A stretch of 64,000 nt of DNA from Anoplolepis gracilipes (taxonomy: Eukaryota > Arthropoda > Insecta > Hymenoptera > Formicidae), in contig NW_027328675.1 of NCBI RefSeq assembly GCF_047496725.1, positions 372,001 to 436,000 of the forward strand, written 5' to 3'. Positions 55,101 through 64,000 of the stretch are shown in pieces. The translations under genes were made by a program, and so were the position numbers. Under the pieces are notes generated by a model, which ran no database searches, had not been told where the DNA came from, and worked only from the letters and a program-made list of their open reading frames with translations. How positions within the stretch are numbered: position 1 is the stretch's first letter; each line of letters starts with the position of its first letter.

Positions 55101-56720
55101 AGCAGCAGATCTTTTATAAACTCTTGTTGCAGTCCGAATAACTACAACTCTAGCCTTATTGTCCTTCCCTGGGCAGATTTCCTGCACTCTGCCTAAAGTC
55201 CATTTTAACGGTGGTAAGCCTTTCTCTTTACAAATTATTAAGGGACCAACTTTAATCGATGGTCAGCTGTCAGACATCCATTTAGTCCGCGCTTGGAGTT
55301 TTGACAAATATTCTAAAGCCCAACGCTTCCAAAAATGTTGTCTCATTCGCTCGATCGTTTGCCATCGCGATAATCTATTAACTTTTATATGTTCTAAATT
55401 AGGCTCAGGGAATGCAGTCATACTATTTCCTATCAGAAAATGTCTTGGCGACAAACAATTAAAGTCATTCGGATCGGACGATAATGTTGTTAACGGTCTC
55501 GAATTCAAAATCGCTTCTATTTGAGTCACTAAAGTAATCGTTTCTTTTAATGTCATTGATGCTTCTGTCGCTACTTTAAAAAAGTGTGTTTTAAAAGATT
55601 TCACGGCTGACTCCCACAATCTGTCGAAGTGCGGAGTACGCGCGGGTATAAAATGTCATTTAATGCCTTCTAACGCTATATTATCGATAATTTTATTCTT
55701 ATCTATCTCTGAGGAGAAAAATTTCTTAAGTTCTAATTCGCGATTCGCGCCTACAAAATTCGTACCGTTGTCGGAGAACACATCTGACGGTTTACCTCTA
55801 CGGCTAATGAAACGCTTGAAAACCCCGATAAAAATATCAGTGGTCATATCGGAAACCACTTCTAAATGTACGGCTTTAACAATCATACATATAAATACCG
55901 CGATATATGCTTTCGTGCGCTTAATGTTTCTTCGTCCGCTTTCTCGTATGTAGATCGGTCCACAAAAATCCACGCCCACCTTGCTAAATGGTCGAGCCGG
56001 TATCACTCTGTTGTCGGGCAGATCTCTCATCACTTGTTGTGATAACCTTGGTCGTGACCTAAAACAAATAATACAACCACGCAACAATCTACGAACTGTG
56101 CTGCGGGTCTTGATCGGCCAATATAATTGCCGTACTGTAGCCAAGGTAGCGTCTGCTCCGGAATAAAAATTTCTCCTGTGCTCGTACTCGATTATTAACT
56201 CCGTTAGCTTTGAGTGAGATGGCAAAATCCATGGGTGTTTGACCGTATATTGCACTTCTGCATTTCTCAGTCTGCCCCCACGCGAATCAATCCAAATTCG
56301 TCCAGCCACGGACTCCAACTCTTGTGCTCTAACTCTTCTGCCGACAGCGTCCGCGAATTTTTGAACTTCCCTTGACCTTTGCAGAGCTGTGCAAATTTTT
56401 TGCATATTGCAATCACTCGAAGTAATTTCTGAAAATTTGGTTATTATCTCGTTTACATTTTTTACAACAATGAGAGCAATACATTGAGACTCCTCGTCAT
56501 CCTTCAAATCTTCTAGCGTCTCGGGCTCACAATCGTGATTTAGAAAACTGTCGTTCCGTAACCACGACGGGCCATTCCACCACAATGTTGAATCGCGCAA
56601 ATCTTTGGGGTCGCATCCTCTTGATAGAATGTCTGCCGCATTCTCCTCTGAGTTCACATGCTTCCAATCTTCCATTGATGTGAGCTCTTGAATTTCTCCT
56701 AATCTATGCGCAACAAACAC
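55101..56720 (-). pseudogene. BEL B integrase with C-terminal domain
   Basis: Piece 56720-55656 has RNase H end/integrase start (NAADILSRGCDPKDL), a long linker, HRRNFYSGADATLATVRQLYW with CIICFRSRP (zinc finger), then KVGVDFCGPIYI (Asp), VFSDNGTNFVGANREL (Asp). It is cut before the Glu motif. 55619-55263 continues in another frame with ESAVKSFKTHFFK, the Glu motif (E of WESAVK), and HFLIGNSMTAFPEP typical of BEL integrase C-termini. Breaks are near 55655 and 55262. 55101-55262 holds a short tail (GKDNKARVVVI-like on the minus strand) ending near 55101. Confidence 0.85.
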
Positions 56721-57203
56721 CGGGAGTTTTTTGTTAGCCGCCTTGATCCAATGAAGGATGAATCAGTCCAATAATATATTTTGTTGATCTTCATATCCAG
56801 AGAAATTTTTAACTTATACATGAGTCACGCTAATAGTAGAGCTCCACACAACTCGAGTCTTGGCATTGATAATACTTTGAGCGGAGCTACTCTCGATTTC
56901 GAACAGACTAAGCCGATTCGTATGTCTTCTCTGTTGTCGTCCGTTCTTATGAAGATGCAAGCGCCGCTCGCTGGCGTCACAAAATCCATGCAATTGAACC
57001 TCCGCGTCTGGCTCATCCGTGCCGATTCTACGCTGCATATCGAATCCATCCAGTTTACTCATCTCCATCGTGTTTTTGAGTCACTTATTAGTAATATCCA
57101 TCGGCAGCCTGTCGTCCCAGCCTACTTGAATCTTTCACAAGTCTTGTATCAAGAGTTTAACATTTAAAATAACCGGTGCCAACAATCCAAGCGGGTCAAA
57201 TAT

Positions 57204-57989
57204 TTATGCTATATTTGACATAATGGATCTCTTGGTGTGTGATGCGTGGGCCTCCATTTTAATAGAATAATGGAACTTATCAGTTATATGATTCCATTTA
57301 ATTCCAAGCGCTTTTGAGAAATCGTTTCTGTCCAATTCTCTCAACGTGCTACTTATAGATTCTTTTGGTAGATCCTGCAACAAATTAATATTATTAGATG
57401 CCCATTCACGTAAAAATCCACCTTTTGACAGCAATGATGTAGTTTGATCGCGAATTATTAATGCCTCTTCGAATGAATTAGATCCAGTTAATAAATCGTC
57501 GATGTAGAAGTCTCTGCGCGTTACCATAGCGCCTATAGAGAACTGCTCTTCCTCCAATACCACTAGTTGTTCCATCACTTTAGTAGCCAAAAATGATGCT
57601 GGAGCCGTTCCATATGTTAACGTGAGCAACTCGTACGTCTTGAGTTCTTCATCCGGGTTGTCGCGCCAAACGATTCGTTGAAGCGGAGTCTGATCATGAC
57701 GCACCAATATCTGTCTATACTTCTTCGCAATGTCTGCTCTTAATGCGTATTTGAACTTCCTGAATCTCACCAATATCGAAAATAAATCTTGTTGTAACAC
57801 TAGGCCAACCATCAACGCGTCGTTTAATGATATTCCATTGTTACCTCTGTTAGATGCGTTAAATGCTACCCTCAATTTGGTAGTCCTGCTGGAATCTTTC
57901 GTCACGCAATGATGTGGCATATAATACTGAGGCTTAGAGTTCCATGCAGCATTGTTCGTTTTGATCTCTCTCATGTGCTGCAATCTCAA
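57204..57989 (-). pseudogene. BEL B reverse transcriptase
   Basis: A 261-codon frame has YYMPHHCVTKD and TTKLRVAFNAS (start of RT), then LVRFRKFKYALRADIAKKYRQIL (motif A with Asp), LLTLTYGTAPASFLATKVM, and RRDFYIDDLLTGSNSFEEAL (YIDD, motif C), GGFLREWASNN and the connector. This arrangement is diagnostic of Pao/BEL. It stops at 57204, and the connection to RNase H is shifted. Confidence 0.92.
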
Positions 57990-58037
57990 ATACTCGTGGA
58001 TAAACTTAGCATACTTGCCTTTGATTTCTGGTTTTCT

Positions 58038-58706
58038 TTATAGCTTTCTTTCCAAATTTTTAAAGCGTTGAATGGCGATCTCTCTCGTATTTTCTAGTTT
58101 CTTCAAAAGGTCACTCTTGACTGGCAACGATATGATAAAACGACCCTCCAAATTACGCTCATATGTCTCCACGAAGTGTTTCTCGCAGTAGCGCTTTTCC
58201 GGCGATCTTGTAATTTGATGTTCATCATGCTCTACCTGCCAAAACTGAGTAATGCTTGCATTAAGCTGTTCATTAGTGACCAGATAGCACGTCGTACTGC
58301 GATCCGCTTGATCGGTCGTCACACAATTGCCCGAAACGATCCATCCAAGGACGGTCTTCTGCTATGTAGGCTGATTTTTCGAAATTTTGATTCTGCCGAT
58401 GCACATCAGTTCGAAAAATATCTCAACGCCGAGCAATATATCCACGCCGTCGGCCTCGCACATGTCTGAATCAGCCAACTGCACGCCCCGTGGAATCTGC
58501 AAATCTCTCACGCTGACTCCGTTGATCGGACCTTGCTGAGTAATCCTATCAATTACCAAACAATCGAGTTTAGCTTCAAAGTCGTGGATTCTTGACAGTA
58601 ATGTTATTTGCACGTAATCATGAGCCTGGGTTGAAAGTGCGCCCAGTCCGCTAACTGCTATTATTAGTTGAATGCTGCTTGAGGCCCAATGCCCTCGCAC
58701 ATTCAC
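58038..58706 (-). pseudogene. BEL B protease C-terminal part and connector
   Basis: 58706-58362 includes RGHWASSSIQLIIAVSGLGA and IPRGVQLADSDMCEADGVDILLGVEIF, the ILLG block of BEL proteases. 58322-58038 is the pre-RT connector (FWQVEHDEH, PEKRYCEKHFVETYERNLEGRFI). A frameshift lies between them and the DxG active site was not found upstream. Confidence 0.75.
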
Positions 58707-58852
58707 TCGTTATAAATATATATTTCTCATGCTTCGTTTGTCTTGTGATCGAGCCGCGAAGAGACCAAATATATGATAAGGTCGTCCCACTGATCCGTAG
58801 GCCTCTTCAAGGCCTTCAGAGTTCTCAGATGCTTTAATGCTCCGTTGATTAA

Positions 58853-59617
58853 TTATCGTAACGCCACATGATCCTGTTTGCCTAGAACTGGCAATTTAAA
58901 TAAAGCCTTAACATGTTTTTGAATTATTAATCTTGAATCGTCGTATCTTTCTTTTAATAATGTCCAAACTTCTGCGTAATTTTCTTTCGATGCGTCCAAT
59001 GAATTGATGATATCTCTGGCTTCACTTTTTAAAGAAGATATCAAATATTGCATTTTTTGAATTGTCGGGAGTGAAGTATTATTGTCGATCATGCTGATGA
59101 ACATGTTGTGAAACTGAATCCATTCCTCGATAACTCCCAAAAATACTAGTAAATTAATTCTAGGATATCTTAAATGATCATTTGAAGCGTTACTTATCTG
59201 ATTTGTCGGCGTTCAATATCTATCCGTCCGTCCGTTACTCGTTGCTACAGTATTATTCTCGGTTGTCTTGCTCTCTATCATGGCTTCTAATGATGAAGTG
59301 ACTGAAAAATATCTATTCTCGAATTCTTGTCTTTCCTCTTCATGTTTTTCCAATTCGTCCACCTCTATTTCTTTTATTTCCATTTGAACAGTGCTGAATT
59401 GCTCCCACGTTTCCGTAAACCTGCGCATTCGCTGACGTAGCTCAAATATTGATACATTTTGAATGTCTACTTTGTTAATATAATTCCGCGCTCTTGTTAA
59501 TAGCCCTTTTATTTGCGAACATTTCAGTTTTAAAGATTTTAGTCTTGCTACATCGGAATTAACGACGCCCCTGGCTACGGACGATGGACTGCTTGATTCC
59601 GTCGGCATAAGTGGCAT
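58853..59617 (-). pseudogene. BEL B gag
   Basis: ATG 59617 (MPLMPTESSSPSSVARG) begins a coiled-coil-prone N-terminus (LRQRMRRFTETWEQFSTVQMEIKEIEVDELEKHEEE). The frame ends at 59213. 59140-58853 resumes with IEEWIQFHNMFISMIDNN and MQYLISSLKSEARDIINSL, the capsid region. No zinc knuckle was found in the short remaining part. Confidence 0.8.
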
Positions 59618-59639
59618 TATGCTTAAGTTATACTGCTCG

Positions 59640-60577
59640 TTGTTTGTTCGAGACGCGAAATTTCACGCTCACAAAAAGCGACAGAAGGGGGCATCACGCA
59701 TTACATAAAATCATCGCGTCTAAAAATCAGTTTGTCAATCAATCGAGTTAATTAGCATTGTGCATTCGATTGCTGGGGTGTCTCATAATCACGCTGGAAA
59801 GTCTCTCCATAGCATGAGACAAACAATTTTTGTAAACATGTTTTGAAAAATCAAAGTCACAAACAATTTTATCGGATTTGACGTCACCTGAGCAATCAAA
59901 GCACAACAACAAGAAGTACAGCGGTTACAATTCAAACGGCTCGTACGCAAGAAAAACTCTCGCAACGCACGCCAGCGTCCAATCAGGGGAAGATACCAGC
60001 ACCGCTATAAAAAAGGAGAGACGAGCTCGAACTAAATTCAAATCAGATATAAAACCGCGTTGTTCAATTCTTCGACAGCCTTTTTTGGAAAACGCAAGTA
60101 ATCCGCTCGCTTCGACAAATCTCGCTTCCTTGCTCTCGCAGCATCGATCGCCGCTCTCGCTACGTGCATCTTCGTCGCCGTTGATGCACCGCCGCTTCGC
60201 TTACGCCGCATTCGCTTTACACTGACCGCCGCTACACAGTGCAGTGCATTCCGCAGCCGCTGAGAATTCGACGCTCAATTTCTTACTGTACTTTTGTAAA
60301 TACCGCTCCCTTTTTTTGAGTGTTTTTTTGTTTGTGTCAATTGTGGGCTAAAACAGCCGCTTAATAAAGACAGAAAACTAAATATCACCAGTGCACTGTC
60401 CCTCTAAATACAAACAATCTATCCTTCCGCGACACTCTTTAACATTTTCTGATCCTTCGAGCCGGATGATTCAGCCGGCAACCGCAGTTCGCGAGTGTCC
60501 TCTTCGTGTTTTTTTGGCGCCCCGGGTGAAGAACGTGTAGTGTCAGCCATATCTGAAAAAACAAAGGTGCATTAATA
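59640..60577 (+). repeat. Probable BEL C 5' LTR and leader
   Basis: A stretch from about 59778 (TGTCTCATAATC) to about 60431 (CCGCGACA) has TG...CA ends and AATAAAG at 60364. It is followed by the BEL leader CTGATCCTTCGAGCCGGATGATT (60450-60472) shared with BEL A. LTR limits are inferred, as no second LTR lies in the window. 59640-59777 separates it from BEL B. Confidence 0.45.
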
Positions 60578-61940
60578 ATGAGCATGGATCTCAACTCGCT
60601 GATGAGCAGTCAGATCAACCTCCACGGTCGCATTAGTCGAGCCATAGACAATTTGAAGAAGATGGGGTCCGCCAATATCACCCTCGGCGCAATCGCATGA
60701 AGCTGCTGGATCAACAGTGGAGCAAATTCGAGAACCAGCACGATCTCGTCCGCGCCGCCTATAAGGATAAATATTCCGAAAGTAAGTACGTTAAAACTGA
60801 CCTTTTTGACAAAACGGAGAACGCGTACGTTTTGCAGCGTAGCAAGTTCGCTGAGTTCGCACAGCAATTCGCAATTTCTGCTGCGCCTCCCTCGCAGGCG
60901 AGAGATGCCGCCGCGGATCACGCACCTAAGATCTCATTACCGCGAATCAAGCTTCAACCTTTCTCGGGCGCGTACGAGAATTAGCCGACCTTCCGCGAAC
61001 TCTTCCTCTCGGTCATCGGAAACAATCAGGCGATCTCCAACATCGAGCGATTTCACTATCTTCGGTCCTGTCTCCAAAGGCCAGCCGAGCAGCTTATCCG
61101 ACCATTAGCTATCACTGGAGAGAATTACGACCGCGCATAGGCGATCCTGAGCAAGCACTTCGAAAACAAGAGGGAATTAATCCGCGCCAGCTTCACCAAA
61201 TTCACCGCCGTCAACAAGATGAAAAGCAAAACCGCCGAAGAGCTTGGTCGCGTGTTCAATGCGGTAACCGCGACCATGAATGCTCAGGAGAGCATCGGGA
61301 GGCCCATCAACGCGCACGGGATGGACCTTTTCAACCATCTTGTAGTCGAGCTCTTCGACCCGCGCACAAGACTCGAGTGGGAGTCATCCATCTGCGAGTC
61401 CTCCGATCCACCGTCGCATGAAGTCCTGATAGACTTCATTTGGAAGCGCATGTTGGCGCTTAGCGCCGCAAAGCCCAAGAACATCGCGAAGTCCTCTGGA
61501 GAGGCGCCGCGTCCCGCTAAAGCGCACCACGCAAGACCGGGGTCTGACCCCGCTCGGTGCGCTCTCTGCAAGGGCAAGCATCCCTTGATGCAGTGCTCGG
61601 ACTTCAAGGCAAAATCCGCAGATGAGAGAAAGTCCTTGGTCGAGAGCCACCGGCTCTGTTTCAACTGCCTCGGAAACCACTTCATCGCCAAATGCCAATC
61701 AACTAAAACGTGCCTCATGTGCAGGGCCAGGCACCACACCATGCTGCATAACGCCTACACCGCATTGTCGAACAACGAGGTCAACGCTCTCTCAGCAGTC
61801 CACGAAAGCAAGGACTGCAAGGCGATCCTTCTAGCAACCGCTCGTGTGTTGGTCGCTGACCGCCACGGACACTCGCATGCCGCTCGAGCCCTCATCGACC
61901 AAGGATCCGAAATCTTCATCGTCTCCGAAGCGCTAGTGTA
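60578..61940 (+). pseudogene. BEL C gag and protease
   Basis: ATG 60578 (MSMDLNSLMSSQINLHGRISR) starts gag. A frameshift near 60695 moves the frame, which then reads KLLDQQWSKFENQHDLVRAAY through ISLPRIKLQPFSGAYEN, then TAG 60982-60984. TAG 61138-61140 follows. 61219-61941 is open with MDLFNHLVVELFDPRTR, CALCKGKHPLMQC, CFNCLGNHFIAKC, CLMCRARHHTMLH and the protease start RALIDQGSEIFIVS (DQG active site). It ends in TAG 61939-61941. Confidence 0.9.
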
Positions 61941-61941
61941 G

Positions 61942-64000
61942 CGGCTTCGACTCCAACGCTTCCACACTTCCGTATCCATCTTCGGGATCGGGGGAGCTCA
62001 GTCAGGATCTTTACGAGGGAAGGTGACCCTCAACTTCTCCATGATGACAGGAGCGCAGATCTCAGCCATAGCCTTCGTGCTGCCGCGCCTCTCCGCATAC
62101 CAGGGGCCAACGATTCCAACTAGCAACCTCTCGCGCTGGCCACACATCCAAGGGCTCCCGTTAGCAGACCCGCGCTACATGGCTAACGACCCCGTCGACA
62201 TGCTCTTGGGGGCCGAAATATGCTCCGACATCCTAGAAGATGGCCTTCGCAGAGGAAGACCACTTGCCCCCATCGCTCAGAAGACCTCTCTCGGGTGGAT
62301 CCTCTCAGGAGGGTACGGCAACGCAACCTCAGGGGAGCAACGCAGCTCGTCGCACTGCGCCGTCGACCACGAATTGTCCGACCTCGTGCGTCGTTTCTGG
62401 GGACAGGAACGTGACGCACCCGCGCCAGCGACACTCACACCTGACGAGGAGCAGTGCGAAGACATCTTCATGAAATCCCACCAACGCTGCGCTTCCGGTC
62501 GCTACGTCGTGCGACTGCCATTTCGCAAGCCTCCCGTGCCCCTCGCCGGCACCCGCAAGCCAACTGAACGCCTCCTGACCGTCATGAAGGAGTATGAAGA
62601 CCTACAACACATGACGTTAGCTAACGCCACTACACGAGATCAAAACAGATGTTACTTACCTCATTATGGAATTTTCCGGGAATCGAGCACCTCAACTAAG
62701 CTCAGGGTAGTCTTCAACGGGTCCCAACGCGTTCCATCCAACGCGTCGTTGAACGCGCACCTGCACATTGGAGCCAATCTCTTGCCTGCACTTGCGGACA
62801 TACTTCTGCGCTGGCGCTGGCACCGATGCGTTCTCGTGTCGGACATTGAGAAAATGTATCGGCAGATTCTCGTGCATCCAGACGATCGTGACTACCAACG
62901 GATCCTCTGGCGGCACGACACAACCCATCAGGTACAAGGGTATCGCCTGAACACGGTAATACATACGGGCTGACCTGCGCACCCTTTCTAGCCATCCGGA
63001 CGCTCCGTCAATTGGCCGCAGACGAAGGAGCTCAGTTCCCTCGAGGAGCAGTCGCGCTGCAACAAGATTGCTACGTCGACGACATCGTCACCGGAGCCGA
63101 TAGCCTCGAGGAAGCGATTGCCCTAACGAGCGAGCTTCAATAGCTTTGCACGGCGGGCGGGTTCCCGCTTCGAAAATGGGCCGCTAACCATGACGAAATC
63201 CTCACTGACATTCCTCTGCAGCATAGACTTCAAAAATCGCCGCACTCGTGGGAGATGAAGAGCCACACCACGCTAGGCCTCGACTGGCACCCCGTAACGG
63301 ACAGCTTTGCGTTCAACATCCAACCTCACAACATCACGGCATACACGAAGCGACGGGTCCTGGCCGAGACGGCCCGGTTATTCCGCTGGGATGGCTCGCC
63401 CCAGTAATAACCAGAGCAAAAATTATGATCCAGTCCGCCTGGTTGCAAAACCTGAGCTGGGATGCGCCGCTTTCAACGTCGAACGCGCAATCGTGGGAGC
63501 GATTCCTCGCTGGGCTCCCACAACTCCAGAAGCTGAACATCCGCCGCTGGCTGGGCTGTGGGATTCCAGGGACACGCCTACAACTGCACGGCTTCGCCAA
63601 CGCCTCCGAAGGAGCCTACTCAGCGGTGGTGTACCTCCGAGGGACAAGGCCGCACGGACGTCCATCTGTTAGCCGCTAAAAGCAAGGTGGCACCCGTAAA
63701 GCGAGTGTCCTTGCCACGCCTAGAACTCTGCGCCGCCACCCTGCTAACCAACCTCACTCAACATATCCAAACTACTCTCAGTCTATTTACAGCGCCTGTC
63801 CATCTATGGTCGGACTCCGAGGTCATCCTCCACTGGATTCGCGGGCACTCCTCCCGCTGGAAGACGTACGTAGCAAACCGGGTGTCGGACATCCAACAGC
63901 GACTCCCCGACACTCAATGGCGACATGTTCCAAGACGCGAGAACCCGGCCGATTGTGCATCAAGAAGCATTGATCCAGGAGATCTGCTCGAACATCCGCT
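61942..64000 (+). pseudogene. BEL C protease end, RT and RNase H start (runs off window)
   Basis: The frame 62023-62973 has VDMLLGAEICSDI and RRGRPLAPIAQKTSLGWILSG (protease end/connector), then RCYLPHYGIFRESSTSTKLR and VFNGSQRVPSNASLN. RT motif A reads CVLVSDIEKMYRQILVHPDD. A stop at 62971-62973 and frame changes follow. CYVDDIVTGADSLEEA (motif C) is readable at about 63070 in another frame, and RNase H (LQLHGFANASEGAYSAVVY) in the frame 63248-63679. The element is partial at the window edge. Confidence 0.9.

Larger units (their letters stand above)
55101..59617 (-). mobile_element. BEL/Pao element B, minus strand, decayed
   Basis: A full internal region is present: gag (59617-58853), protease/connector (58706-58038), RT (57989-57204), RNase H (about 57150-56790) and integrase (56720-55101), all on the minus strand. 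It lies head-to-head with BEL C. LTR limits were not found. Confidence 0.88.

Noticed and set aside
60697..61108. Ser/Arg-rich plus-strand frame 60806-61108 as a separate gene
   Set aside because: Out-of-frame reading of BEL C gag.

Overview
The window looks like insect chromosomal DNA that is almost entirely made of transposable elements. The mix points to an arthropod, and I infer an ant or other hymenopteran, without proof. That mix is Polinton/Maverick relics, Pao/BEL and Ty3/gypsy retroelements, an env-bearing errantivirus, an R1-clade-like LINE, a Penelope-like element, a Transib, a DD41D mariner and a TTAA-flanked MITE, with 50-60 bp scale introns and AT-rich spacers. No bacterial genes, rRNA, tRNA or CRISPR were seen. 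Nearly every long reading frame is a broken transposon gene. The one probable host gene is a damaged, intron-containing copy of EMSY (ENT domain) at 12.3-13.5 kb.

Layout. 0-3.9 kb: Polinton-type module with a packaging ATPase (minus strand), a small ORF, a probable capsid gene, a conserved ORF and a spliced ORF. 4.1-6.3 kb: a 91-bp tandem repeat, then a Penelope-like element (RT plus GIY-YIG). 7.4-8.9 kb: an acidic/Cys-rich minus-strand ORF, an LTR/promoter-like block and a 69-bp tandem repeat full of small hairpins. 10.36-11.89 and 16.52-18.05 kb: two nearly identical 1533-bp inverted copies of the inside of a BEL element. Between them lie the EMSY copy and a 1.6-kb gag-only LINE derivative bounded by a 10-bp target duplication.

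15.9-36.9 kb is a nested tower. BEL element A is interrupted in its RT gene by an R1-like LINE (copy 1) with a 14-bp target duplication and an HDV-type ribozyme fold at its 5' end. Copy 1 is itself split by a complete minus-strand errantivirus (22,749-32,217; two LTRs, PBS, PPT, gag, pol, env). A second, 5'-truncated LINE copy sits head-to-tail behind copy 1.

38.25-40.86 kb: a Transib with RSS-like ends, inserted next to the zinc-knuckle gag of a Ty3/gypsy element (40.9-44.1 kb). 46.4-50.3 kb: a broken Polinton-type protein-primed DNA polymerase (minus strand). 50.4-54.5 kb: a mariner with doubled long terminal repeats, a foldback MITE and a TTAA-flanked MITE. 55.1-59.6 kb: BEL element B (minus strand). 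59.8-64 kb: BEL element C (plus strand, running off the window).

The genes do not form one pathway. They are layers of insertions whose order can be read from target duplications and interrupted frames. The most notable items are the ribozyme-headed LINE, the gag-only LINE, the BEL inverted repeat around EMSY, the Transib ends and the hairpin array.
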